Assembly: GCA_023150945.1 (NCBI GenBank)
Contig: JAKLJX010000018.1
Coordinates: 1-64,000 of the forward strand
DNA length: 64,000 nt
From: a bacterium
GTDB taxonomy: Bacteria > Zhuqueibacterota > Zhuqueibacteria > Zhuqueibacterales > Zhuqueibacteraceae
Direction of reading: 5' to 3'
In this document: positions 8,877-18,100 of the stretch, in pieces
Numbering within the stretch: the stretch's first letter is position 1
Layout: each line of letters opens with the position of its first letter
The notes under the pieces: generated by a model
The model's database searches: none
What the model was told of the DNA's origin: nothing
The model's input: the letters and a program-made list of their open reading frames with translations, nothing else
Translations under genes and position numbers: made by a program

Positions 8877-10577
8877 ATGACTATGAAAGCCAAGATGAAG
8901 CAACTTCTCTTACCGCTCTTGGGAATGTCACTGCTGCTGCTCAATGCCTGCAGTGATCCGCAAGAGGCGCCGACGGCGGCGCAAAACGAAGTCGACGTTC
9001 ATGGCGAAGGCTGGCGCGATCCGACCTCCCCGAATTTTCACGGCAAGGTGCTGGCAGCGCAGAGCTATGATGCCAAATCCTGCCGGCCCTGCCACGGCAG
9101 CCAATTCGACGGCGGTCTGGCGGAATCCTCCTGCCGGAAATGCCACGTCACTTATCCGCACCCGCCGGGCTGGGTGAATGCCTCCTCGCCGAACTTTCAC
9201 GGCGAAACGCTGGCAGGCGTGAACTACAATCTCAACCTGTGCAACAGTTGCCACGGCAACCAGTTCGACGGCGGCACCTCCGGCGTCTCGTGTCGTTCTT
9301 GCCATGCGACTTATCCGCATCTGGCGGGCTGGGTGAATCCCACTGCCGCGGAATTTCACGGCAAGGCGCTGGCGGCGCAAAATTACGACGCGACCGCCTG
9401 TCAGGCTTGTCACGGCGCACAATATGATGGCGGCACTTCCGGCGTGTCCTGCAAAGGCTGCCACGCCACTTATCCGCATCCGCAGGGTTGGGTGAATGCC
9501 TCCTCGCCCAGCTTTCACGGCGAAACGCTGGCCGGCACCAACTACGATCTCAACCTCTGCAGCAGTTGCCACGGCAGCCAGTTCGACGGCGGCACCTCCG
9601 GCGTCTCATGCCGCACGTGCCATGCGACCTACCCGCATCTGGCGGACTGGATGAATCCCGCGGCCGCGGCATTTCACGGCAAGGCGCTGGCGGCGCAGAA
9701 TTACGACGCGACCGCCTGCCAGGCTTGTCACGGCGCACAATATGACGGCGGCAGCTCCGGCGTGTCCTGCAAAGGTTGTCACGCCAGTTATCCGCACCCG
9801 CAGAATTGGATTGCCGGAGCGGCCTCGCATTATACCTTCTTGAAAAGCAACAGCTATGACCTCAATTCCTGCCAAATCTGTCACGGCCAGGATTATGCGC
9901 TGGTGAAAGTCAATAACTCGTGCTTGACCTGCCATACCCAGCAAAACGGTCCCGAGGCCTGCAACACCTGCCACGGCAATCCTGCTGCCAGCGCGGCCGA
10001 TTTGAAGAATTCTGCGCCGCCCAAAGGCCTGGATGATGAAACCGAGGCCACCACGCCGGCAGTGGGCGCGCACCAGGCGCATCTCGGGTATTTCACCCAA
10101 TTGACCACGGCCGCGGTGTGCCAGGAATGCCATGCGGTGCCCACCAGCTTTGCGCTTCCCAATCACATCGATGACAATACCCGCGCCGAAGCGGTTTTTG
10201 TCGGCCCGCTGGGCGCGCGCCAAACCGAAGGCGGGGCGCGTGTGCCGCAGGTGGTGTATGATTTCAACACCAACACCTGCAGCAACAGTTACTGTCACGG
10301 CAATTGGGCCTTGCGCAAGGCGCAGTCACCGAATGATTTCGGTTTTGCCGCCGAGGTGATGACCGGCAGCAACGCAGCGCCCAGTTGGGTCAATAGCGGC
10401 TCTGCGCCTTGTGGTTCCTGCCATGGCTTGCCGCCGACCGGTCACACGCCGTTTGCCCTCACCGCCTGCACCATTTGCCATCAGGGGGTGGTGGATGGTT
10501 TCGGCAACATCACCGACAGGACCAAGCACATCAACGGCAAAGTGAATGTGCTCGGCCTGGAGTACGACATGTATTGA
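8877..10577 (+). CDS. Lipoprotein multiheme cytochrome c with five two-heme repeats
   Basis: Predicted lipoprotein of 566 residues with signal peptide and lipobox LLNAC (Cys about residue 25). It has 16 CXXCH motifs plus one CX4CH (CSNSYCH). The C-terminal third, with CX4CH followed by CGSCHGLPPTGH, matches the CxxxxCH...CXXCH family known from Geobacter-type genomes. Residues 45-309 are five tandem 53-residue units of the form FHGxxLA...CxxCHGxQ(F/Y)DGG...CxxCHxxYPH, two hemes each, with a sixth diverged unit after them. Starts at 8877 or 8883 are both possible and the SD is weak. It is likely anchored in the outer membrane and exposed on one face; with the barrel and 14-heme protein it would complete a transmembrane heme chain (inference). 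Confidence 0.9.
   Translation: MTMKAKMKQLLLPLLGMSLLLLNACSDPQEAPTAAQNEVDVHGEGWRDPTSPNFHGKVLAAQSYDAKSCRPCHGSQFDGGLAESSCRKCHVTYPHPPGWVNASSPNFHGETLAGVNYNLNLCNSCHGNQFDGGTSGVSCRSCHATYPHLAGWVNPTAAEFHGKALAAQNYDATACQACHGAQYDGGTSGVSCKGCHATYPHPQGWVNASSPSFHGETLAGTNYDLNLCSSCHGSQFDGGTSGVSCRTCHATYPHLADWMNPAAAAFHGKALAAQNYDATACQACHGAQYDGGSSGVSCKGCHASYPHPQNWIAGAASHYTFLKSNSYDLNSCQICHGQDYALVKVNNSCLTCHTQQNGPEACNTCHGNPAASAADLKNSAPPKGLDDETEATTPAVGAHQAHLGYFTQLTTAAVCQECHAVPTSFALPNHIDDNTRAEAVFVGPLGARQTEGGARVPQVVYDFNTNTCSNSYCHGNWALRKAQSPNDFGFAAEVMTGSNAAPSWVNSGSAPCGSCHGLPPTGHTPFALTACTICHQGVVDGFGNITDRTKHINGKVNVLGLEYDMY
9009..9803 (+). repeat. Five tandem 159-bp coding repeats with a 318-bp higher-order duplication
   Basis: Units start at 9009, 9168, 9327, 9486 and 9645, each exactly 159 bp. 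Units 2+3 (9168-9485) and 4+5 (9486-9803) are near-identical as a 318-bp pair. For example, GTGAATGCCTCCTCGCC occurs at the same offset in units 2 and 4, and the AAxFHGKALAAQNYDAT segment recurs in units 3 and 5. This points to a recent two-unit duplication after an older single-unit expansion. Confidence 0.9.
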
Positions 10578-10666
10578 TCTGCGCGGCGCCAGGCCGAGTT
10601 GCCGGCGCAATGCCAGAGGAGTTTTGTTCGGCAGTCTGAGTTTCGTTGCGAGAATACCTCGCCGCA

Positions 10667-10706
10667 AAACACAAAAGCCCAAACCGGAGTTTGGGCTTTT
10701 GTGTTT
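10667..10706. terminator. Bidirectional terminator with a perfect 18-bp stem
   Basis: The arm at 10667-10684 is the exact reverse complement of 10689-10706 with a CGGA loop. It is A-rich on the left and T-rich on the right, so it can end transcripts from the cytochrome locus (+) and from the convergent dioxygenase-like gene (-). Confidence 0.88.
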
Positions 10707-10806
10707 GAGAGTGCAAAGAACCACCGCATTGAGACTGCGGCAGAGCGACCGCGGGCCGTAGCAACTGGGCCGCGACCCCCTCCTGCGCGCCGCGTGCTGG
10801 CGGGGA

Positions 10807-11355
10807 TCACTCCTTTTGCAGCGTCACGTCCTGCACGCAGGTCCAGAGGTTGTGCGCGTCCTTCTGCAAATGCTGCAACGAGTAGATGCTGCCCGGCCGG
10901 CGCGCTTGCGCCTCGATATTGGGCGTCACGAAGGGATCGCCGGCAAACACGATCTCGAACACGCGGCGCTGGTGGCCGGGCGCCGTCACCACGTAGTGAA
11001 TGTGCGCCGGCACGCGGCTGCCGGGATAAGGCCCGGGTTTGATCGTGCGATATTCATACCGGCCGTTGGAATCGGTGCTCATCGTCCCTTGCAGCCGAGG
11101 ATCTTGATTGCTGTTGCGCTGGTCGCGCGAATAATTGCCGTGTCTGTCCGTGTGATAAACGTAGACCGTGGCGCCGGCCACCGGAGTCTTGCCGTCTTCA
11201 CTGAAAACGGTTCCGGAAACGCGCAGAGGCTCGCCTGGTTCATCCGGCGGCGCGAGCACAGCCTGCCAGGAGGGACGGGAAGCGGCTTGATCGTCCGGCT
11301 GCGCCCAGGCGAGCGCGGCAAGCAACAGCAGCAGGGGGAATTGCAATCGTCTCAC
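10807..11355 (-). CDS. Secreted intradiol ring-cleavage dioxygenase-like protein
   Basis: Protein of 182 residues with signal peptide (RRLQFPLLLLLAALAWAQ). The core has the intradiol dioxygenase / protocatechuate 3,4-dioxygenase pattern: GTVFSEDGKTPVAGA, YVYHTD, GRYEYRTIKPGPYP and PAHIHY. The Tyr in PGPYP and the His-x-His of AHIHY are expected Fe(III) ligands. It is shorter than cytosolic intradiol enzymes and belongs to the small exported branch often found in environmental bacteria; the aromatic substrate cannot be read from sequence. The GTG at 11355 is chosen because GGAGAGAGA lies just upstream and the signal peptide starts there; an ATG at 11394 is the alternative. Ends at the shared terminator. 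Confidence 0.8.
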   Translation of the reverse strand: MRRLQFPLLLLLAALAWAQPDDQAASRPSWQAVLAPPDEPGEPLRVSGTVFSEDGKTPVAGATVYVYHTDRHGNYSRDQRNSNQDPRLQGTMSTDSNGRYEYRTIKPGPYPGSRVPAHIHYVVTAPGHQRRVFEIVFAGDPFVTPNIEAQARRPGSIYSLQHLQKDAHNLWTCVQDVTLQKE

Positions 11356-11537
11356 GAATCTCTCTCCACGGAAATGAAAAACGCCGATGAACATTGATTG
11401 CGGCTGCAGCCAGGATTTGAGGCTGAGGACAGGATAGCCGGCAGCGGCGTTCAAGCCATTCGGTCCAATGGCAAATCCGCCGATGCGGAGCAGGCTGCCG
11501 GAATCGAGCAGAGATGGTGAAAACTGGCGGAAGGAAA

Positions 11538-13001
11538 TCAGCTCAACGCCCGCAGCTGTTGCCGTAAAACTTCCCACACCCGCTGAATGTCCGCCGCGGT
11601 GACGCGCAGATGGCTGATCACCAGCCGGATCACGAAGCGGCCGTCGAGCTTGGTATGTGAGAGAAAGGCCTCGCCGGTTTGGTTGACCGCGTGCATCAGC
11701 CTTTCGTTGAGTTGATTGAGCCGGCTCTCCTCGTTCAGGCCGGCGGGATGGGCGCGAAAACAGATCGTGCTCATCGGCACCGGCGCCAGGCGCTCGAAAT
11801 CCGGGTGTTGATCGATCCAATTTGCAAACTCGCGGGCGAGGCGCAGATGTTCGCGAATGCGCGCCTGCAATCCCACCACGCCGAAATAGCGCAGCACGAA
11901 CCACAGCTTGAGCGCGCGAAAACGCCGCCCCAGCGGAATGCCGTAATCCATGTAGTTGATCACCTCGCCGCCCGGTGCCGTGCGCAGATATTCGGGCACC
12001 AGGCTGAAGGCGCGGCGCAACACTTCCGGCTTGCGCGTGTAAAGCACGCTCAGGCCCATCGGCACGAACAGCCATTTGTGGGGATTGACCACGAAAGAAT
12101 CCGCGAATTCGCAGCCGGAGAGCACGTGCCGCATTTCCGGAACGATTGCCGCGGTGCCGCCGTGCGCCGCATCGACGTGCAGCCAGAGGTTTTCGGCGGC
12201 GCACACGCGCGCGATGCCGGCCACGGGGTCGATGCTGGTACAGGAGGTGGTGCCCACCGTTGCCACGACACAAAACGGCCGCCAGCCTGCGCGACGATCG
12301 TCTTGAATCGCCTGCGCCAAAGCCGCGGGCTGCATGCGAAATTCCTCATCCACCGGAATGCGGCGAATGCCCTCCTGGCCCACGCCGATCAACAGCGCGG
12401 CCTTGTCGATGGAAGAATGGGTATAGTCCGACACGTAGAGCCGCAGCCGCGGCAGCTCATGCCGGCCAGCCATGCCGCGTTCGCGAATCTGCAGGTCGCT
12501 GAGTTGCTCGCGCGCGGCGGCCAGCCCATGCAGCGTGCTGTTGGAGGCGCCGTCAAAGATGATGCCCCAGAAATCAGTGGGCAGCCCCAGCATTTGCCGC
12601 AGCCAATCGAGCGTCACGGTTTCGAGTTCGGTGGCGGCGGGGCCGGATTGCCACAGCATGTTGTTGTTGTTGAAAGCCGCGGCCAGCACTTCGGCGAGAA
12701 TGCCGGGCCCGCTGGCGGAGGAAGTGAAGTAGGCAAAGAAGCGCGGGTGATTCCAGTGCGTCATGCCGGGCATGATGACCCGGTCGAGATCGGCCAGAAT
12801 GGCGGCCATGTCTTCGCCGTGTTGTGGCGGTGTTGCCGGCAGGCCACGGCGCACCTCACCGGGCTGCACCGCGGCCAGCGCCGGAAGACGCCCAACTTCA
12901 TGCAAGTAGTCCGCAATCCAATCGATCACTTGATGGCCAACGCGGCGAAACTCTTCAACCGGCATGTCGCCGCATGCGAGTTCTGTTCTGTCGGTGTTCA
13001 T
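11538..13001 (-). CDS. PLP-dependent group II (aromatic L-amino-acid type) decarboxylase
   Basis: Cytosolic PLP enzyme of 487 residues removing the carboxyl group of an amino acid, most likely aromatic (Trp, Tyr, Phe or Dopa). Landmarks in order: HPRFFAYF near residue 85, the substrate-side stretch AFNNNNMLWQSGPA, HVDAAHGG (PLP-ring contact and Asp), and NPHKWLFVPM with the Schiff-base Lys. Length fits the family (about 480). ATG 13001 has GAGAG 6 nt upstream; ATG 13013 is in frame four codons earlier. The paiB-like gene ends only 7-19 bp upstream, so the two are probably co-transcribed. Exact substrate is not determined. Confidence 0.88.
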   Translation of the reverse strand: MNTDRTELACGDMPVEEFRRVGHQVIDWIADYLHEVGRLPALAAVQPGEVRRGLPATPPQHGEDMAAILADLDRVIMPGMTHWNHPRFFAYFTSSASGPGILAEVLAAAFNNNNMLWQSGPAATELETVTLDWLRQMLGLPTDFWGIIFDGASNSTLHGLAAAREQLSDLQIRERGMAGRHELPRLRLYVSDYTHSSIDKAALLIGVGQEGIRRIPVDEEFRMQPAALAQAIQDDRRAGWRPFCVVATVGTTSCTSIDPVAGIARVCAAENLWLHVDAAHGGTAAIVPEMRHVLSGCEFADSFVVNPHKWLFVPMGLSVLYTRKPEVLRRAFSLVPEYLRTAPGGEVINYMDYGIPLGRRFRALKLWFVLRYFGVVGLQARIREHLRLAREFANWIDQHPDFERLAPVPMSTICFRAHPAGLNEESRLNQLNERLMHAVNQTGEAFLSHTKLDGRFVIRLVISHLRVTAADIQRVWEVLRQQLRALS

Positions 13002-13019
13002 GTGCTCTCTCATTTGAAC

Positions 13020-13667
13020 TCATCGCCAAGCGGGCCGCTGCTCGCGCATGGCCGCGGCCACGGCCCGGGCATTCTGCTCCTGCGTTTTCTCCAATTCAAC
13101 TATCACGCTGTCATAGTCCTGCTGCTCGCGATTTTGGCTCAGTTTGAACTTCGCCTCCAGGCGCGTGATCCGCATCTCCACGCCCACCACGCCTCGCATT
13201 TCGCGAGCCACGAAATCCGGCGGTAAATGCTCCAGGCGATAGGGCCGCTCAGCCGCATGGCCGGATTCGTATTTGTCCACTTGCCTTTTCAGCAGTGCAT
13301 ACAACTCCTCACCGGCCTCGATCACCCGCAGCCGGCCATAGGCATGCACCGCAATGTAGTTCCACGTCGGCACATTGAGCTCATGATACCAGCGTGGTGA
13401 AATGTAGGCGTGCGGGCCGCTGAAGATCGCCAGCGCCTCTGCTTCCGGTTGCAAGGTGCGCCACTGGGAATTGGCGCGGGCAAGATGGCCGCGCAGATAT
13501 TTTTCGTCCGCCGCGCCCGTTTCCAGCTCCAGCGGCAGATGCGTCGCCACCGGCGTTCCGCCTTCCACGCTGACGAGCACGGCAAAGCTGTTCTGCTGCA
13601 TGAAGCGCTCGATCCGGCCGCGGTCGGTTTCTTGAAAGCGCTTGGGAAGGTACATGGCGTTATTCAT
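13020..13667 (-). CDS. paiB: PaiB-family FMN-binding protein
   Basis: Protein of 215 residues with the full PaiB signature: MYLPKRF at the start, FAVLVS, THLPLEL, GPHAYISPRWY, VPTWNYIAVHAYG, then EMRGVVGVEM and KLSQNR near the end. The family has a split-barrel flavin-binding fold. Bacillus PaiB was described as a negative regulator of sporulation and protease genes; elsewhere its role is unclear and it often sits beside amine-metabolism genes. Here it directly precedes an amino-acid decarboxylase, which fits that link. Confidence 0.9.
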   Translation of the reverse strand: MNNAMYLPKRFQETDRGRIERFMQQNSFAVLVSVEGGTPVATHLPLELETGAADEKYLRGHLARANSQWRTLQPEAEALAIFSGPHAYISPRWYHELNVPTWNYIAVHAYGRLRVIEAGEELYALLKRQVDKYESGHAAERPYRLEHLPPDFVAREMRGVVGVEMRITRLEAKFKLSQNREQQDYDSVIVELEKTQEQNARAVAAAMREQRPAWR

Positions 13668-13709
13668 CCGGTTGGTTGCGAAACTCGTGCAGGGCAGGGG
13701 ACTTCGCTT

Positions 13710-14240
13710 TCATGGCCGCTCTTTCAGGATCGAGAGATACTCGATCCACGGGCCGACGGCGTGCGCGTATTGCTTGGCGAGCACGCGCGCGATCTGCCCG
13801 AGATGATCCAAGTCATGCACCACCCAGGTGGCGAGGAGCTGGCGCAACGTGACCGCGCCGAAAGCAGGGTGGGTGCCCCGGCGGTCGAGATGCTGCTCCG
13901 TCAACTGCCACTGCTGCAGCGTGGCGAGACTCTGCTGCCGCAGCAGCGTGAAAGTATCGAGCAGCTCGGCCAGCGTTTTGCCTTTGCTTTCGGAGAATTG
14001 CGCCAGGCGGTCGAACGGATCGAATGGCCGGGCCTCGCCCTGTTCGAGAATGATGCGGGCGCGCGGAATCCAATCGGTGCGTTCGCCGTGAAGCAGATGG
14101 CCGACCACATCGAACGGGCTCCAGGTGCTTCCGCCTTCATTGTGGTTGATCCAGGGCTCTGGCAAATCCTGCAGCAGAGTGTGCAGAACCGCGGGCGTGC
14201 GGCGCAGCAGCGTCACCGCATGAGGGAGTGAAAATTCCAT
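13710..14240 (-). CDS. DinB-superfamily protein
   Basis: About 176 residues. The pattern matches the DinB/YfiT four-helix bundle: NEGGSTWSPFDVVGHLLHGERTDWIPRARIIL near the N-terminus, and TWVVHDLDHLGQIAR near the C-terminus. The His residues in VGHLLH and VHDLDH form the usual three-His metal site. Family members include damage-inducible proteins and mycothiol/bacillithiol-dependent transferases; the partner thiol here is unknown. Starts at 14240 (MEFSL), 14252 or 14303 are possible; 14240 matches the usual family N-terminus. Confidence 0.8.
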   Translation of the reverse strand: MEFSLPHAVTLLRRTPAVLHTLLQDLPEPWINHNEGGSTWSPFDVVGHLLHGERTDWIPRARIILEQGEARPFDPFDRLAQFSESKGKTLAELLDTFTLLRQQSLATLQQWQLTEQHLDRRGTHPAFGAVTLRQLLATWVVHDLDHLGQIARVLAKQYAHAVGPWIEYLSILKERP

Positions 14241-14471
14241 GGCAAGATCCATCTCGAGTTGAGTCACGGCAATGCGCAGCGCCTTGAGGGGCAGCCGTGG
14301 CATATGATATCACACACAACTGTGATTGTCCAGGTCAACTTTGGGTATGACGATTCGAGGTGGGCAGTTGTTCAACCGCGGCGGAGACCACGGCAGGAAG
14401 GCAACGAGTAGCAAAATGAAAAACTTCTTGACTGTGCTTGCCGCCAACGCCGAAGGCGGTGCAGAAGAAAA

Positions 14472-14502
14472 CCCAGTGTGCCCGGCTTCCGGGCACACTG
14501 GG
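14472..14502 (-). terminator. Rho-independent terminator for the DUF1579-like gene
   Basis: Perfect 14-bp stem (14472-14485 with 14489-14502) and a 3-nt loop. Read on the minus strand it is followed by TTTTCTTC, 50 bp past the stop of the gene at 14556. Confidence 0.85.
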
Positions 14503-14555
14503 TAAATCTGATCAGCATGGATCCAGAGTGATTCGCGGCATTGCTTTGGCGCAGG

Positions 14556-15119
14556 TCAACTTTTGCGGCGATAGTGAATTTGCCATTTGAGCTGCCAGGT
14601 TTTCCCCTCATCATGTGAAGCCTCCCAGTTCCAATCCAATTCCGTGGGCGTGAGGTTGTGCCACACCATACGCTGCAGGAATTCGCTGCCCTCCGGCGTC
14701 GTGGCCTGGCGCACGAGAATCATCTTGCCGTCGCGGAAACCGCCGGTGAAATCGAGATAACTGCCTTCATTGTCAACCCAGGTTTGCTGCCACTCGCCGG
14801 TGTGCCGGTTGTAAACGGAGAAACTGAGGCCGCGCAGCGAAACCGGTGATTCAGCGCTGAAACTTTCCTCGATCACACAACTGTCGAGAATCGCGCGGAT
14901 CCGGTTGGTGCCGCGGCCGGTTTGCCCGGCAGGCAGACCGGTGTGTTCGCCCGGCCAGGTCAGTTCCCATTCTCCCAGCCAAAAGTCAAACTGCCGCGCT
15001 GCAGGAATTGCCGCGCCACAGCGGGTTTCTTGCCACACACAATCCGGCACCAGGGCAGCGCTTGCCAGACTGCTGCTCACCAGCACGCAGGTCAACGAAA
15101 ACATCAAACCAGCTTGCAT
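14556..15119 (-). CDS. Exported DUF1579-like protein
   Basis: Protein of 187 residues with a signal peptide (MQAGLMFSLTCVLVSSSLASA). It contains FDFWLGEWEL, the hallmark opening of the DUF1579 / lipocalin-like family, followed by repeated beta-strand segments (CVIEESF, FSVYN, WQQTWVDNEGSYLDF, MILVRQ). The function of the family is unknown; a small-molecule-binding barrel is likely. ATG 15119 has GGGAG 5-6 nt upstream, better than the longer frame to 15146. Two Cys (CVWQETRC) after the signal peptide could form a disulfide. Confidence 0.75.
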   Translation of the reverse strand: MQAGLMFSLTCVLVSSSLASAALVPDCVWQETRCGAAIPAARQFDFWLGEWELTWPGEHTGLPAGQTGRGTNRIRAILDSCVIEESFSAESPVSLRGLSFSVYNRHTGEWQQTWVDNEGSYLDFTGGFRDGKMILVRQATTPEGSEFLQRMVWHNLTPTELDWNWEASHDEGKTWQLKWQIHYRRKS

Positions 15120-15168
15120 ATGCTCTCCCGATTTTGAGGTTGCCATGCCAGCCCTGCACCGTGCGATT

Positions 15169-18100
15169 TCACTTCAGCAACAACAGCCGCTTCGTTTGCA
15201 TCTCAGCACCGGCCGTGAGGCGGTAGAAATAAACGCCGGCCGGCAGCAGGCGGCCATTGGCATCCCTGCCCTCCCAGGCCACGCGGTAGCTGCCGGCGTC
15301 TTGCACATGATCCACCAGCGTCGCGACTTTTTCACCGAGAAGGTTGTAGAGACTCAGGTTCACTTTCACGCTTCCGCGCAACTGGTAGCCGATGGTCGTG
15401 GCCGGATTGAAGGGATTGGGATAATTCTGCTGCAGCGCGAACGCTGCGGGCCGATCGGCGGAATTGTCCTCCACGCGCGTGAGGCCTCCGGTTTCGTCAA
15501 TGGTCACGAACTGATTCGCCGCGAGCTGGTGCAGCCGCGTGCGCTTGCCGGAGGGCCAAAATACCTGCAGTGAATCCACCTGCGTTGCGCCGCCCAGACC
15601 AAAATGCGCCACCAGCCCGGTTTGACTGCCAAACCCGGTCTGCCCGGAAATCTCGCGGGTTTGCAGAACCGCCTTGCCGTTGATGGTCGCGAATGCCCTG
15701 AGCTTGGCGCCGATGGCCGTCGTGTTCGAGGTGGTGCCGATCAATTTGACCTGCAGCCAGTGCTTGTCGTTGCCGGCATTGAAGTAGAGCAAGCTGTTCA
15801 AGTTGTTGACGGTCACGAACAGATCCAAATCGCCGTCGCGATCATAATCGACCCAGGAGGCGCTGGTGGCGAAGTTGTTGTCCGCGGCAAAGGGATTGTC
15901 GGCGAGCCGCGCGAAAGTGCCGTCGCCTTCGTTGCGATACAACGCGCTGGGCCGGTCGGTGTTGGTAACGAACAAATCGAGATCGCCGTCATTGTCGAAA
16001 TCGCCCCAGCTCGAGCCTTGCGAAGACTCGGCCTCGGTCACGAGCGCGCCGCTGGTGACTTTCACAAAAGCGCCGTTGCCCTGGTTTTGATAGAGAGAAT
16101 TCGCCTGTTGCTGGCCATTGGCGACGAACAAGTCAAAGTCGCCGTCGTTGTCATAGTCGGCCCAGCTCGCGCCACGCGACTCGCCGTGGTCATTGACGAG
16201 ATCGCCGCTGGTGATGCGGGTGAAGCTGCCGTTGCCGGCATTGACATAGAGAAAGTTGTTCTCGTTGCGGCTGTTGGCGACGAACAGATCGAGATCGCCG
16301 TCGTTGTCGAAATCCGACCAGGCGGCAGCTTGCGAAAAGCCGCGATCGTTCACCGGCGCGCCGTCCGTCTGTTTGGTGAAAGAATCGCCCGCATTCACAT
16401 AAAGTGAGTTGTTGGTGCCGACATTGGCCACGAACATGTCCAGGTCGCCGTCATTTTCAATATCGACCCAACTGCAGCTCGAGGAAAGCTCGCGGTCGGT
16501 CACGAGCGCGCCGCTGGTGATTTTTTCGAATGTGCCGCCGCCCTGGTTTTGGTAAAGGGCGTTGGCCTGGTTGAAATTGACCACATACAGATCGAGATCG
16601 CCATCGTGGTCGTAATCGCCCCAACTCGCGCTCTGCGAATTGCCGCCGTCCGTGACCGGCGCGCCTGCGGTGATCCGGGCAAAACTGCCGTTGCCGAGAT
16701 TGGCGAACAGCGCGTTGTTCTGGCTTTGGGCGTTGGCGAGGAAGACATCGAGATCGCCATCGGCATCGAAATCCGCCCAGCTCGCAGCCAGCGCGGCACT
16801 GGTCACGTTCGCCAGCTCGCCGGTGCTCGCGCGGCCGAATTGCAGCGCGCGAATCAAATCCGGCTGGGTGATGGTCTTTGTCGCAACGCCGTTGGCGACG
16901 GTGAGGCTTACAGTGTAGCGGCCGGCGGCGGTAAAGGTCCAAACCGGATTCGGCTCGCGGCTGTCGATGGCGCCGTCATTGTTGAAATCCCACGCCCAGC
17001 TCGTGACCGGCGCCTGTGGGTCTGCCAGCGACAAATCCGTGAACTGCACGGTAAAAGGCACGACGGCCTCGATGACATCCGTATTGAAAGCGGGCCGCAA
17101 CGTTCCGGCGCTGACTTGCTCGGTCACCGGCAGAATCTGATTCGCGGCCACCTCAGTTAGATATTCGACATTGCCCGACGGCCAGATGATAATCAGCGAA
17201 TCGATGCGGGTGGCCTCAGCCAGACCGAAATGCACCCGCAGGCTGTTGTGGCCGTTGAAGGCGTTCTGCGCCGAGATTTCTCGTCGTTGCCAGACGCTGC
17301 GGCCGTGCACGGTCGCCTTGATCTGCACCTTTGCGCCGATGGCCGCGCGATTGGATTGCGTGCCGGCGCAGACCACTTGCAGCCAGTTGTTGCCGTTGGC
17401 GAGATCGTTGCGATACAGCGCCTGGGCCGTGCCGGTGCCGGCGATGAAGAGATCAAGATCACCATCATCGTCGTAGTCGCCGGCAGAGGCGCCGGCGGCA
17501 TTGCTGTTCACGGGTTTGTCGAGAATGGCCAGGCCGGTAACGCGGGTGAAAGTGCCGTCGCCCTCGTTGCGATAATAGCGATTGGGGAAGCCGCTCTCGT
17601 TGGTCACGAAGCAATCGAGATCGCCGTCATTGTCGAAGTCCGCCCAGATGTTGCCCAGGGAGATATCGCTGTCCGTCACGATCGCGCCCGAGGTGATTTT
17701 GGTGAAGGTGCCGCCGTCGTTGCGATAGAGTTGATTCACCAAGCCGTTGGTGTTGCCGCGGTAGTTGGTGACAAAGGCATCAAGGTCGCGATCATTGTCA
17801 TAATCGATCCAGTTGAAGTTCTGGCCGTCCCGCGCATCGCTGGCCAGCGGGCCGGTGCTGAGGCGGATCAAATCCGCAGTTCCGGTCTCGCTGAGCCGGT
17901 TTTGGTAGAGAAAATCCGGGGCCGTCGAGCCGTTGGCGGGGCCGGCGCCGATGAAGAGATCACTGTCGCCATCGTCGTCATAGTCCGACCAGATGGCAAT
18001 CGTGTAAGGCGCCTGGCCGGTGGTGACGTCGCTGTCGGTGATGCGGCTGAAAATGCCGGCCCCCTGATTGCGAAAGAGGTGGTTGGTGAGCGGTGCACCG

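Noticed and set aside
8677..8877. 66-codon frame before the lipoprotein cytochrome
   Set aside because: No SD, composition of a random frame; it overlaps the better-supported 8744 frame in another phase.
9009..9803. Possible CRISPR-like array
   Set aside because: Regular spacing comes from in-frame 159-bp heme repeats; no short direct repeat with unique spacers.
12146..13226. Plus-strand frames across the decarboxylase and paiB genes
   Set aside because: Shadows of the minus-strand genes, which have complete family signatures.
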